Numbered from the stretch's first letter, positions 8,636 through 17,192 are shown. The stretch is 64,000 nucleotides of DNA from Novosphingobium sp. EMRT-2 (GCF_005145025.1 NZ_CP039697.1:62001-126000); one strand, 5' to 3'. Numbers and translations are program-made. Notes: generated by a model not told the origin, from the letters alone.

Positions 8636-11600
8636 GCCAGCGGGCTCAGCGCCAGCATCGGCGCACCGGGCAGCAGCGATTGCCGCTCCTCCAGATAGAG
8701 TGCGGCGACCGTGCCCGCGCCGGGGCTTTCGACCGGGCATTCCATCTTCATCGCCTCGATCACCGCGATCGTGTCGCCGGCTTCCACCGTGTCGCCGGGG
8801 GCGACCAGCAGCTTCCATACCACACCGCCGAACGGAGCCTCGATCACGTCGGCGCCGTCCGGCACCTCGATGGCGGCGGCGGGTTCCGCTCCGCCATCCC
8901 GGTCGGTCAGGTCGGTCACCCGGTCGAATTCGCCGATGCGCTGCCATTCGGTGCGTTCGGCATCGAAGGCCGCCTGCCGTTGCGCCTCGAACGCGGCGAT
9001 CGTATCGGCGTTGTCGCGCAGGAACGCGCGGTAATCGGCCAGGCGGAACTCCGATTCCTCGACCTGGATGGACCGGCGCCCGCTGGGGAAATCCCGGCGC
9101 CAGTCGGCCAGTTCCTCGGCGCTCACCTTGAAGAAGCGGATCTGGTCGAAGAAGCGCAGCAGCCACGGCTTGCCCGCCTCGAACGCGTCGGTCTCGCGGT
9201 GCGTGTTCCACACCTGGATGGTGCGGCCGAACAGCTGGTATCCGCCCGGTCCCTCCATGCCGTAGATGCACATGTAGGCCCCGCCGATGCCGACCACGTT
9301 GGGCGGGGTCCAGGTGCGCGCGGGATTGTACTTGGTCGTGACCAGCCGGTGCCGGGGATCGACCGGCGTTGCCACCGGCGCGCCCAGATAGACATCGCCC
9401 AGGCCCAGCACGAGGTAGCTGGCGTCGAAGATCACCTGCTCCACCGAGTCGGCATCGGGCAGGCCGTTCACGCGGCGGATGAATTCGATATTGTCCGGGC
9501 ACCACGGCGCATCATCGCGCACGGCGGCGATGTATTTCTGGATCGTCTCGATCGTGGCGGGATCACGCCAGCTCAGCGGCAGGTGGACGATGCGCGACGG
9601 AACCGCGAAGTCCTCCAGATCGCCCAGCCGTTCCTCGGCATCGATCAGCGCGGCCAGCGCGGCGTGCTGGTCCAGCCGCACGCCGTCAAAATGGAACTGG
9701 AGCGAACGGATGCCGGGCACGATGTCGATCACGCCGGGCAGCGCCATCCGTTCCAGCTCCGCCATCAGCGCGTGGACACGGATGCGCAACTCGATGTCGA
9801 GCACGATCGGGCCGTATTCGACCAGGATGTTGCGGTCGCCCTGCTGGCGATAGACGGTGCGCGGGCGCTCGCCCTTCGCCGGAAGATCGGCCAGGATTGG
9901 GGAAAGATCGACGATGGCGCGGGCGGCGGTCGGGGCCGGCACCGTGCCGCTGGCGACGAGCGTACGCTGCGCCGCGTCGGCCTTGGTCGCGTCCTCGATC
10001 GTCACGGGGCGGAAGCACAGGCGATCGCCGGGCGCGAGTTGCCCGATCTTCCAGCGGTCCGCCGCGATCACCACGAACGGGCAGACGAAACCGCCGAGCG
10101 AGGGGCCATCAGGCCCGAGGATGATCGGCATGTCGCCGGTGAAATCCACCGCGCCGATGGCATAGGGATTGTCGTGGATGTTCGACGGGTGCAGCCCCGC
10201 CTCGCCCCCGTCGGCGCGCGCCCATTGCGGCTTGGGGCCGACCAGCCGTACGCCGGTGCGGTTGCTGTTGTAGTGGACCTGCCATTCCGCCGCCAGAATG
10301 GTGTCGATGTCCGCATCGGTGAAGAAGTCCGGCGCGCCGTGCGGGCCATAGAGCACGCGCAGGGTCCATTCCTTCGCCAGATCGGGCAGCGGCGCGGCGG
10401 GAAGGGCATCGCCCGTGGCCGCGCCCGCCGGATGCAGCGTATCACCCGCGAGCAGCCGGCGCGCGGCATGGCCGCCGAACTGGCCCAGCTCGAACGTGCT
10501 GCGGCTGTCGAGATAGGGCGGCACGTCGAGCCCGCCGGCGATCAGGATATAGCCGCGCAGCCCGCCGCCGGTAACGCGGCCGAACGCCAGCGTCTGCCCG
10601 GCCGCGATGTCGATCGCCACGCCGCGCTCGACCGGAACGCCATCGAGCCGGGCCTTGAAGTCCGCCCCCATCAGGCAGACGCGCGCGGGCGCGTTGAACA
10701 GCAGGATCGGCCCGGTGATGGTCATTTCCAGCCCGGCTGTGCCTTCGGGATTGCCGAGCAGGCGGTTGCCGAGGCGGAACGACTGGTCGTCCATCGGGCC
10801 GGATGGCGGCACGCCGATGGCCCACAGGCCTTGCCGGCCCGGCCAGTCCTGCACGGTGGTTGCGGTGCCGCCGCTGATCACGCGGATGCCGCGCGGGCCG
10901 AAATTCAGCCCGTCGAGCAGGCGGGTGGAAACATCGCCGGCCACGAACGGGGCCGCGCGCACCACATCGCGCAGCCAGCGCAGGTTGGTTTCGATCCCGT
11001 CGACGCGGCTGGCGTCGAGCGCCTGCTGCATCGCCGTGACCGCCTCGGCCCGCGTGGGCGCATGGACGATCAGCTTGGCGAGCATCGGATCGTACCACGC
11101 GCTGACCGTGGTGCCCGCCATGCACCATGTTTCGGCGCGAATATCCCCGGGGAAACTTACCGCGGTGAGCGTGCCGGATGTCGGGCGATAATCGAGCGCA
11201 GGATCTTCGGCATAGAGGCGCACCTGGATGGCGTGCCCCTTGGGTTGCGGCGCCGGCGCATCGAGCATCGCGAAATCGCCGGCCGCGCCGCGGATCATCC
11301 ATTCGACCAGGTCGATACCCATGACCTCTTCGGTCACGCCGTGTTCGACTTGCAGGCGCGTGTTCATCTCCAGGAAGAAGAACCGCTCGCGTTCGGCATC
11401 GTAGAGGAACTCGACCGTGCCGGCCGACTTGTATCGCGCGGCCTCGCCCAGCCGGACGGCGGCGGCGATCAGTTCGGCGCGCACGCTGGCGGGCAGGTTC
11501 GGCGCGAGCGCTTCTTCCACGACCTTCTGGTTACGGCGCTGGAGCGAACAGTCACGCTCGCCCAGCGCCATGATCCGGCCGGTGCCATCGCCGAAGATCT

Positions 11601-12234
11601 GCACCTCGATGTGGCGCGCGCGGCCGACGTAGCTTTCCAGGAACACGCCAGCATCGCCGAAGTTGCCTTCGCCCAGCCGCGCCACGGCGGCGAAGCCCTG
11701 CCGCACCGCGTCATCGTCCTCGCACACGCGCATGCCGATGCCGCCGCCGCCGGCCGTGGCCTTCAGCATGACCGGGTATCCGATCTCGCGCGCCGCCGTG
11801 ACGGCCTCGTCCTCGTCCTGAAGCAGTTCGGTGCCCGGCGCCAGCGGCACGCCATGGGCGCGCGCCAGCGCGCGCGCGCTGTGCTTGAGGCCGAAGGTGC
11901 GGATATTGTCGGGGTTTGGCCCGATGAAGGCGATGCCGGCCGCCGCGCACGCTTCCGCGAACTCGGCGTTTTCGGCCAGGAAGCCATAGCCCGGATGGAT
12001 CGCGCCCGCGCCCGTGGCCTTGGCCGCCGCCAGGATCGCGGCGACGTTGAGATAGCTATCCGCCGCCGGGGCGGGGCCGATGCAGACCGCTTCGTCGGCC
12101 TGCGAGACATGGAGCGAATCCACATCGGCTTCCGAATAGACGGCAACCGACTTCAGGCCCATGCGGCGCAGGGTGCGGATGATCCGGGTGGCGATGGCGC
12201 CCCGGTTCGCGATCAGGACCGTATCGAAGCTCAT
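8632..12234 (-). CDS. uca: Biotin-dependent urea/guanidine carboxylase
   Basis: A 1200-residue multidomain carboxylase. Residues 1-450 are biotin carboxylase (ATP-grasp KATAGGGGIGMRV, EMNTRLQVEHGVTEEV). Residues ~455-1000 hold the two carboxyltransferase halves of KipA/KipI type (TTVQDWPGRQGLWAIGVPPSG; QQGDRNILVEYGP). The last ~70 residues are the biotin carrier with EAMKMECPV (biotinyl Lys near 1162). Such proteins were first called urea carboxylases. Those encoded with two DUF1989 proteins have since been shown in other bacteria to prefer guanidine, yielding carboxyguanidine. The DUF1989 pair immediately upstream makes guanidine the more likely substrate here. Overlaps of 4 nt on both sides show tight operon structure. 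Confidence 0.92.
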   Translation of the reverse strand: MSFDTVLIANRGAIATRIIRTLRRMGLKSVAVYSEADVDSLHVSQADEAVCIGPAPAADSYLNVAAILAAAKATGAGAIHPGYGFLAENAEFAEACAAAGIAFIGPNPDNIRTFGLKHSARALARAHGVPLAPGTELLQDEDEAVTAAREIGYPVMLKATAGGGGIGMRVCEDDDAVRQGFAAVARLGEGNFGDAGVFLESYVGRARHIEVQIFGDGTGRIMALGERDCSLQRRNQKVVEEALAPNLPASVRAELIAAAVRLGEAARYKSAGTVEFLYDAERERFFFLEMNTRLQVEHGVTEEVMGIDLVEWMIRGAAGDFAMLDAPAPQPKGHAIQVRLYAEDPALDYRPTSGTLTAVSFPGDIRAETWCMAGTTVSAWYDPMLAKLIVHAPTRAEAVTAMQQALDASRVDGIETNLRWLRDVVRAAPFVAGDVSTRLLDGLNFGPRGIRVISGGTATTVQDWPGRQGLWAIGVPPSGPMDDQSFRLGNRLLGNPEGTAGLEMTITGPILLFNAPARVCLMGADFKARLDGVPVERGVAIDIAAGQTLAFGRVTGGGLRGYILIAGGLDVPPYLDSRSTFELGQFGGHAARRLLAGDTLHPAGAATGDALPAAPLPDLAKEWTLRVLYGPHGAPDFFTDADIDTILAAEWQVHYNSNRTGVRLVGPKPQWARADGGEAGLHPSNIHDNPYAIGAVDFTGDMPIILGPDGPSLGGFVCPFVVIAADRWKIGQLAPGDRLCFRPVTIEDATKADAAQRTLVASGTVPAPTAARAIVDLSPILADLPAKGERPRTVYRQQGDRNILVEYGPIVLDIELRIRVHALMAELERMALPGVIDIVPGIRSLQFHFDGVRLDQHAALAALIDAEERLGDLEDFAVPSRIVHLPLSWRDPATIETIQKYIAAVRDDAPWCPDNIEFIRRVNGLPDADSVEQVIFDASYLVLGLGDVYLGAPVATPVDPRHRLVTTKYNPARTWTPPNVVGIGGAYMCIYGMEGPGGYQLFGRTIQVWNTHRETDAFEAGKPWLLRFFDQIRFFKVSAEELADWRRDFPSGRRSIQVEESEFRLADYRAFLRDNADTIAAFEAQRQAAFDAERTEWQRIGEFDRVTDLTDRDGGAEPAAAIEVPDGADVIEAPFGGVVWKLLVAPGDTVEAGDTIAVIEAMKMECPVESPGAGTVAALYLEERQSLLPGAPMLALSPLA

Positions 12235-12866
12235 GCCGCCACGATCATCCGTACCGGCGTCGGGTTGAACGCGTTGCAGGGATTGTTGATCTGCGGGCAG
12301 TTGGACACGACCACCGTCACGTCCATTTCCGCGCGCAGGTCCACCGTAAGCCCCGGCGCCGAAATCCCGTCGACGATGCCGAGCGCGCCGTCGGCCTCGA
12401 CGGGAACGTTCATGAAGAAATTGATGTTCGAAACGATGTCGCGCTTGCTGCGCCCCTCGATCAGGTTCGCCTCAAGGAAGTTCTCGACGCAGGCGTGCTG
12501 CGCCTTGGTGTGATGGCCGTAGCGCAGCGTATTGGATTCGCATGAACACGCGCCGCCGATGGTGTCGTGGTAATCGACCGAGGTGCCGGTGATGACCATC
12601 ATCGGCCGCCCCTCGTTCGATCGCAGCACGGTTCCGGCGCGCAGAAACAGGTTGCCCTGTGCCGCCACCGTATCCTGCGCGCTGTAGCGTTCGGCATCGT
12701 CGGCCGTGGCATAGAGTAGGAAATCGACCGCCTGGTTGCCTTCCAGATCGACGATCCGCAGCGTCTGCCCGGCGGCGACATGGTGCAGCCACGGCGCGCG
12801 CGACGGCACGATCTCGTCGTGCACGATGGTGCCGGGAAGCCCGGCGGTATGGGAGTCCACGCTCAT
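12231..12866 (-). CDS. DUF1989 urea carboxylase-associated protein 2 (carboxyguanidine deiminase subunit)
   Basis: A 211-residue DUF1989 protein. Conserved cysteines occur in GGACSCESNTLRYG, QHACVENF and SNCPQINNPCN and probably bind a metal. This is the shorter of the two urea carboxylase-associated proteins. In characterised systems the pair forms carboxyguanidine deiminase (CgdA/CgdB), converting carboxyguanidine to allophanate plus ammonia between the carboxylase and allophanate hydrolase steps. The stop overlaps the carboxylase ATG (ATGA), and the ATG lies 17 nt after the other DUF1989 gene. The assignment as subunit 2 rests on length and its position next to the carboxylase. Confidence 0.85.
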   Translation of the reverse strand: MSVDSHTAGLPGTIVHDEIVPSRAPWLHHVAAGQTLRIVDLEGNQAVDFLLYATADDAERYSAQDTVAAQGNLFLRAGTVLRSNEGRPMMVITGTSVDYHDTIGGACSCESNTLRYGHHTKAQHACVENFLEANLIEGRSKRDIVSNINFFMNVPVEADGALGIVDGISAPGLTVDLRAEMDVTVVVSNCPQINNPCNAFNPTPVRMIVAA

Positions 12867-12883
12867 GCTGGCGAATTCCTTGG

Positions 12884-13708
12884 CTAGCGGCGGTAGTAGT
12901 CTTCGACGTTGAGGAAGGCGCGCAGGCCTTCCGGCGTCGCATTGCGGATCGCGTCATCGGCCGGCGTCACCGGGCCGCGCCAGGCCGAAAGGCGCAGCGG
13001 GGTCACGGTCCAGTCCGGGCGCGGATCGAGCACGTGCGGGCAATTGGTGATGACCACGATCACGTCCATTTCGGCCCGCAACAGCACGGAGCGGCCGGGG
13101 TCGTAGGGACCGACCAGCGGCGTGATCGTGCCGTCCGCCTCGATCCGCGTGCCCTTGAACAGGTTGATGCAGGGATGCACGTCGCGGCGGCCAAGGCCGT
13201 GCTTCGCCGCGCCCAGCAGCAGGCGGTCGCGCCCGTTGGGGAAGGCCCCGCTGTTGCGGCCTTCGCCGTAGCGCGCGGCGTTGGTCGCCGCGTTGGAGGT
13301 ACCGCAGAACGCGTCGTGCGTTCCGGCGTCGTCCTCGACGATGCTCATCAGCACGCGGCCCATGTCCGACAGCAGCAGCTTGCCCGCGCCCAGATAGGCG
13401 TTCCACTGGACCTTGACCGTATCGGCGACGTTGAGCCGCTCGGTGGGCATTTCGGCGTTGAAGACCATCAGCGAGGCGCAGGCATCACCGCGCAGGTCGA
13501 TCAGGCGCAGGCGCGTGCCGCGTGCCAGCCGGCGCGTGGCATAGCCGCCGGCGGCCACTACTTCTTCCCACAGCAGGTCGTCGGCAGGGACACCGGCCGG
13601 GAGGTCTTCGGCAACCGGCGGAAGCACCGGCATCGCTTCCACTTTCGTGCCGCCCATGGCCCGCGCGTGATCGCGCGCGGCGAGCGGATCGGCCAGCGCG
13701 GCGCTCAT
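12884..13708 (-). CDS. DUF1989 urea carboxylase-associated protein 1 (carboxyguanidine deiminase subunit)
   Basis: A 274-residue DUF1989 protein, longer than its neighbour by an N-terminal extension (LPPVAEDLPAGVPADDLLWEE). The shared core has RLIDLRGDACASLMVFNAE, DAFCGTSNAATNAARYGEG, HPCINLFKG and TNCPHVLDPR, whose Cys/His residues parallel the putative metal ligands of the partner. It is expected to form the heteromeric carboxyguanidine deiminase with the 12231-12866 product. Its ATG overlaps the TGA of the regulator gene (ATGA), so regulator and enzyme are translationally coupled. Confidence 0.85.
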   Translation of the reverse strand: MSAALADPLAARDHARAMGGTKVEAMPVLPPVAEDLPAGVPADDLLWEEVVAAGGYATRRLARGTRLRLIDLRGDACASLMVFNAEMPTERLNVADTVKVQWNAYLGAGKLLLSDMGRVLMSIVEDDAGTHDAFCGTSNAATNAARYGEGRNSGAFPNGRDRLLLGAAKHGLGRRDVHPCINLFKGTRIEADGTITPLVGPYDPGRSVLLRAEMDVIVVITNCPHVLDPRPDWTVTPLRLSAWRGPVTPADDAIRNATPEGLRAFLNVEDYYRR

Positions 13709-14229
13709 GCGGCGGCTCCCTTGCGCGCGCCGCGCGCGGGCTTCTGTTCCCGGATGCCGCTGCCATCGGCCTCCACATCATCCTGTTCGTACAGCGGCGG
13801 CAGCAGCGCGGTGGTGGTGACCAGTTCGAGCTGGTGGACACCGCGAATGCCCCGCAGCGCGTCGCACAGCGCCTTCAGCCGTACCGCCGGACCCTGCACG
13901 AGCAGGACTTCGAGCGACTGATCGTCTTCGAGGAAGACGTGCTGCGAGGAGATGACCTCCTTGAGGTAATCGGCCTGCGTCTGGGCAAGCTGGTGCCGCA
14001 CCCGCCCGCGATCGCCCCGATAGACCAAGGTGATCGTGCCGGCGAGCATCTCGTCGGGACGGGTCAGGGCTTCGTGCTCGGCCAGGGCGTGGCGAATCAG
14101 TTCGGCGATCAGCTGGGAACGCGACGGCAGGCCGCGTTCCTCCACCATCACGTCAAGCTGGCGGAACAGTTCCGCCGGAAGGCTCATGCTGAGCCGGGCA
14201 AGGTTGGCGAGAGGAGGCTCGGTGCTCAT
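13705..14229 (-). CDS. NikR-like ribbon-helix-helix transcriptional regulator lacking most nickel ligands
   Basis: A 174-residue protein. Residues ~10-50 form a CopG-type ribbon-helix-helix domain (ARLSMSLPAELFRQLDVMV, then LPSRSQLIAELIRHAL). Residues ~65-145 align with the NikR ACT-like C-domain (SSQHVFLEDDQSLEVLLVQG against E. coli NikR TLHVHINHDDCLEIAVLKG). By this hand alignment only H87 of the four E. coli nickel ligands is kept; H76, H89 and C95 become Ala, Phe and Ser. An extra basic tail follows residue 150. The gene heads the catabolic half of the operon and has operator C 17 nt upstream, suggesting autoregulation. The effector is probably not nickel and might be guanidine, urea, allophanate or another metal; this is inference. 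Confidence 0.82.
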   Translation of the reverse strand: MSTEPPLANLARLSMSLPAELFRQLDVMVEERGLPSRSQLIAELIRHALAEHEALTRPDEMLAGTITLVYRGDRGRVRHQLAQTQADYLKEVISSQHVFLEDDQSLEVLLVQGPAVRLKALCDALRGIRGVHQLELVTTTALLPPLYEQDDVEADGSGIREQKPARGARKGAAA

Positions 14230-14241
14230 GACGCAGGTCTC

Positions 14242-15018
14242 TCAATTATTACTAACTTGGTCAAGTGTAATACTCTCGTCGTTCGTCGGAACCGGACGAG
14301 GCTTCAGCCGCAGGTCGTAAACGGCGGTCGCGCCAAAGCGGTGCGGCGCGTGCGGATCGATCCGGCGCTTGTCGAGCGTGAGGACGCGCGTGCCCAGCGC
14401 AAAGGCTTCGCGCAGATCGTGCGTCACCATCAGGATGGTGAGCGAATAGTCCCGCCACAGCCGCGTGATCAGCGCGTGCATGTCGGCCCGGATACCCGGA
14501 TCGAGCGCGCCGAACGGCTCGTCCAGCAGCAGGATGCGGGGCCGCTTGATCAGCGCCTGCGCGATGGCCAGGCGCTGCTGCATCCCGCCCGACATCTCCG
14601 CCGGAAGCAGATCCAGGCTGTCGCCCAGCCCGACGGCGGCGAGCATGTCCGCCGCTTCGGCGGCCGCGGCGCGGCGGCGTGCGCCGAACAGCCGCGCGGT
14701 GAAGGGCGCTTCCGCGCATTCCAGCCCGAACATCACATTGCGCAGCGCGGACAGGTGCGGAAATACCGAATAGCGCTGGAACACCACGCCGCGATCCGGA
14801 CCGCATTCCGGCGCCAGCGGCACGCCATCGAGCAGGATCGAGCCGCGCGTGGGCCGTTCCTGCCCCAGCACGACACGCAGAAGGCTGCTTTTGCCCGCGC
14901 CGGACGGGCCGATGATCGACACGAAGGACCCCGCCTCGATGTCGAGGTTCACCCGTTCGAGCACGACCTTGTCGCCGTATTCGACCCACAGGTCGCGCAG
15001 GCTGAGGAGCGCGCTCAA
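14242..15018 (-). CDS. ABC transporter ATP-binding protein (nitrate/sulfonate/urea-type importer)
   Basis: A 258-residue ATPase with Walker A GPSGAGKSS, Q-loop VVFQRYSVFPH, signature MSGGMQQRLAIAQAL, Walker B ILLLDEPFGALD and switch His in VTHDLREA. The start chosen is TTG at 15018 because it overlaps the permease TGA (TTGA). An ATG at 15105 would add 29 residues overlapping the permease gene and shows no conservation pattern. It energises the importer formed with the next two upstream genes. Operator C occupies its final codons, so the C-terminus (NDESITLDQVSNN) is partly shaped by regulatory DNA. Confidence 0.88.
   Translation of the reverse strand: MSALLSLRDLWVEYGDKVVLERVNLDIEAGSFVSIIGPSGAGKSSLLRVVLGQERPTRGSILLDGVPLAPECGPDRGVVFQRYSVFPHLSALRNVMFGLECAEAPFTARLFGARRRAAAAEAADMLAAVGLGDSLDLLPAEMSGGMQQRLAIAQALIKRPRILLLDEPFGALDPGIRADMHALITRLWRDYSLTILMVTHDLREAFALGTRVLTLDKRRIDPHAPHRFGATAVYDLRLKPRPVPTNDESITLDQVSNN
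14247..14272. promoter_or_regulatory. Operator C: TATTAC-N14-GTAATA, inside the 3' end of the ATPase gene
   Basis: The palindrome has arms and spacing identical to operators A, B and D. It lies 17 nt upstream of the regulator ATG and entirely within the last codons of the ABC ATPase gene. It probably controls an internal promoter for the regulator, DUF1989 pair, carboxylase and hydrolase, separately from the transporter genes. Confidence 0.75.
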
Positions 15019-15830
15019 TGTCCGGCTCCATGCGCCCAGGGGTAAAGACGATGGCTGAGCTTCACCAGCGCCACGTCCATCACGATCGCCAGCAGCGCGA
15101 TCCACGCGACGTAGGGCAGGATGATGTCCATCGAGAGGTAGCGGCGGACAAGGAAGATGCGGTACCCCAGCCCGACATCGGACGCGATCGCCTCGGCCGA
15201 GATCAGGAACACCCAGGCCGGCCCCAGCGAGAGGCGCACCGCCTGGATCAGGCGCGGCATCGCCTGTGGCAGCGCCACGCGCAGCATCAGTTGCCAGCTG
15301 CTTGCGCCCAAGGTCTGCGCCTTGATGATCTGTTCGCGCGGCAGGCTGGCGACATGCGCGGCGATATCGCGGATCATGAAGGGCGCGATGCCGACCACGA
15401 TCAGCGCCACCTTGGCGGTCTCGCCCAGGCCGAAGGCGATGAACAGGATCGGCAGCAGCGCGATCGGCGGGATCACCGCGATGCCGGTGACCAGCGGACC
15501 GAACGTGGTGCGCACTGGCGGCAGCACGCCCAGCACCAGTCCAACGAGCAGCGCCGAGACGGTGGAGATGGCCAGCCCCAGCCCGAGGCGTTGCAGGCTC
15601 GCCAGCGTATCGGCCCAGAACACGATCTGTCCTGAAAGCGCGTCCGGCTCGCTCAGCAGCCCGGACATGGCCTCCACCATGCCGCCGGGCAGGGGCAGGA
15701 TCTTGTCCGAGGGGTTGGCGGCATGGCGGCTGGCGGCCATGAACAGATAGAAGATGATCAGGATCACGACCGGCGCGGCGCCTAGCAGCACGCGATTGCC
15801 CGGCCGGATCTGGCGGTTTACCCAGCGCAT
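15015..15830 (-). CDS. ABC transporter permease (nitrate/sulfonate/urea-type importer)
   Basis: A 271-residue inner-membrane permease with about six hydrophobic segments (VLLGAAPVVILIIFYLFMAA first). The cytoplasmic coupling loop is AQTLGASSWQLMLRVALPQAMP, the BPD_transp_1 EAA-type motif. The ATG at 15830 is preferred because AGAGG lies 4 nt upstream; the longer reading uses a TTG without a good ribosome site. It pairs with the ATPase (4-nt overlap) and the lipoprotein upstream. Genes like this commonly accompany guanidine/urea carboxylase operons, so the substrate is probably guanidine, urea or a related compound. Confidence 0.86.
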   Translation of the reverse strand: MRWVNRQIRPGNRVLLGAAPVVILIIFYLFMAASRHAANPSDKILPLPGGMVEAMSGLLSEPDALSGQIVFWADTLASLQRLGLGLAISTVSALLVGLVLGVLPPVRTTFGPLVTGIAVIPPIALLPILFIAFGLGETAKVALIVVGIAPFMIRDIAAHVASLPREQIIKAQTLGASSWQLMLRVALPQAMPRLIQAVRLSLGPAWVFLISAEAIASDVGLGYRIFLVRRYLSMDIILPYVAWIALLAIVMDVALVKLSHRLYPWAHGAGH

Positions 15831-15874
15831 GGGACCTCTACTTGGTTCGTACAATCAACGGGCACCGGGCCGGC

Positions 15875-16960
15875 TCAAAGCTTGCCGTCGGCGGCCATTT
15901 TCATGAAGCTTTCGTCGAAGCGCAGGGTTACATGCCCCGGATCGCCCAGGGTCTTGCCGCCGGGGAAGGCCATGCCCACCGCGTCGGCCGACTTCGCGCC
16001 CTGGCCGAACAGCCCCTTGGAGAAGCTGAAATCGCGCACGCGGGTCATCGTGGTGATCAGCGCCGGCGCGGACGTAGCCTCCACCGCTTCCTTGGGATCG
16101 GCATAGAGGTGCGTGGTCGCCAACTGGCTGTCGAACACCTCCGGCGTCGTCCCCGCCAGCTTGGCCATCGCCGCGCGCGCGGCCTTGCCCTGTTCGTCCT
16201 GCCGCAGCATCAGCGCCGTCGTCTCGTACCAGATCGCGGTCAGCGCCTTGCCTAGGTTGGGATTGGCCTTCAGCGTCGCCGTATCCACCACCAGCAGATC
16301 GAGAATCTCGCCGGGGATCTTCGACGAATCGAACACCAGCTTGGCGCCCGGCTGCGCTTTCATTACCGAAAGCTGCGGATTCCAGGCGACCGCGGCGGTT
16401 GCCTGCGGGCTGGCCCAGGCGCTGACGATGTCCGCGTCCGAGGTGTTCACCGTCTTCACGTCGGTCAGTTGCAGCCCGATCGAATTGAGCGCGCGGGCGA
16501 GCAGGTAGTGGGACACCGACAGTTCGGCGAGATAGACCTGCTGTCCCTTGATCGCGGCCAGGTTGTCGGCGCCCTTGAGCACGATGCCGTCGTTGCCGTT
16601 GGAATAGTCCCCCATGATGAGCGAGGTGGTGTCCTTGCCGCCTGCGGCGGGAATGGTCAGCGCATCCATGTTGGCGACCGTGACGCCGTCCAGCTTGCCG
16701 GCGGTGTACTGGTTCACCGATTCGACGTAGTCGTTCACCTGAACGATGTTGATCTTCACGCCGTACTTGTCGGCCCACTTCTTCACGATGCCCGCTTGCT
16801 GCGCATAGGGCCAGGGCATCCAGCCGGCATAGATCGACCAGCCGATGTTGAACTCGGTCCGCGACTCGGCCTTCGTGCCACCCCCGGATGAGCAGGACGC
16901 GGCCAGCAAGGCCCCGGCCATAAGGGTGATCGTTCCAGCGACGCGAATCCGGTTCAGCAT
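15875..16960 (-). CDS. ABC transporter substrate-binding lipoprotein (NMT1/TauA-like)
   Basis: A 361-residue periplasmic binding protein with a lipoprotein signal (MAGALLAASC, lipobox Cys near residue 22, then SSGGGTKAE). The mature part has the SsuA/TauA/NMT1-like two-lobe pattern (FNIGWSIYAGWMPWPYAQQAGIVKKWADKYG, KLDGVTVANMDALTI, VYLAELSVSHYLLARALNSIGL). ATG at 16960 was chosen because AAGGGG lies 9 nt before it; a GTG at 16981 is the alternative. It is the first gene of the importer operon. Operator D lies 62 nt upstream, so uptake should be co-regulated with the catabolic genes. Confidence 0.87.
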   Translation of the reverse strand: MLNRIRVAGTITLMAGALLAASCSSGGGTKAESRTEFNIGWSIYAGWMPWPYAQQAGIVKKWADKYGVKINIVQVNDYVESVNQYTAGKLDGVTVANMDALTIPAAGGKDTTSLIMGDYSNGNDGIVLKGADNLAAIKGQQVYLAELSVSHYLLARALNSIGLQLTDVKTVNTSDADIVSAWASPQATAAVAWNPQLSVMKAQPGAKLVFDSSKIPGEILDLLVVDTATLKANPNLGKALTAIWYETTALMLRQDEQGKAARAAMAKLAGTTPEVFDSQLATTHLYADPKEAVEATSAPALITTMTRVRDFSFSKGLFGQGAKSADAVGMAFPGGKTLGDPGHVTLRFDESFMKMAADGKL

Positions 16961-17022
16961 GAGTGAGACCCCTTTTTGCACTGCAACATTGCCGCATCCA
17001 AAGGCGTTTGTCTATGCGTCAT

Positions 17023-17048
17023 TATTACCATTGCGCACTTTTGTAATA
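17023..17048. promoter_or_regulatory. Operator D: TATTAC-N14-GTAATA
   Basis: The fourth copy of the palindrome lies between the divergent binding-protein gene (62 nt to its ATG) and the TonB receptor gene (144 nt to its ATG). It is closer to the ABC operon, but binding could affect both promoters. Confidence 0.75.
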
Positions 17049-17192
17049 TCCCTAGCTTTCCCTCGCATCGCGATCGGCCGCAGGAAGCCGAAGCATCCGC
17101 AGTTCCGGGAGAGAATGCCCCCTGAGGCATTTAGCCGCCGCCCGTCTCATGGGGAGGAGGGCGGTAGGCCGTGGCAATTGGGGAGCCGCTAC

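Noticed and set aside
8636..9505. N-terminal extension of allophanate hydrolase to 879 residues
   Set aside because: It lies out of frame inside the carboxylase gene; the ATGA overlap at 8632-8635 gives the normal start.
8680..12513. 1277-codon open frame on the plus strand
   Set aside because: Exactly antisense to the carboxylase and DUF1989 genes; the translation is Arg/His/Gly-rich with no family motifs, as expected for the complement of high-GC coding DNA.
16961..17192. Guanidine-I (ykkC) riboswitch upstream of the importer or receptor
   Set aside because: I looked for the conserved core and found no convincing match on either strand; only operator D stands out. A covariance search would be decisive.
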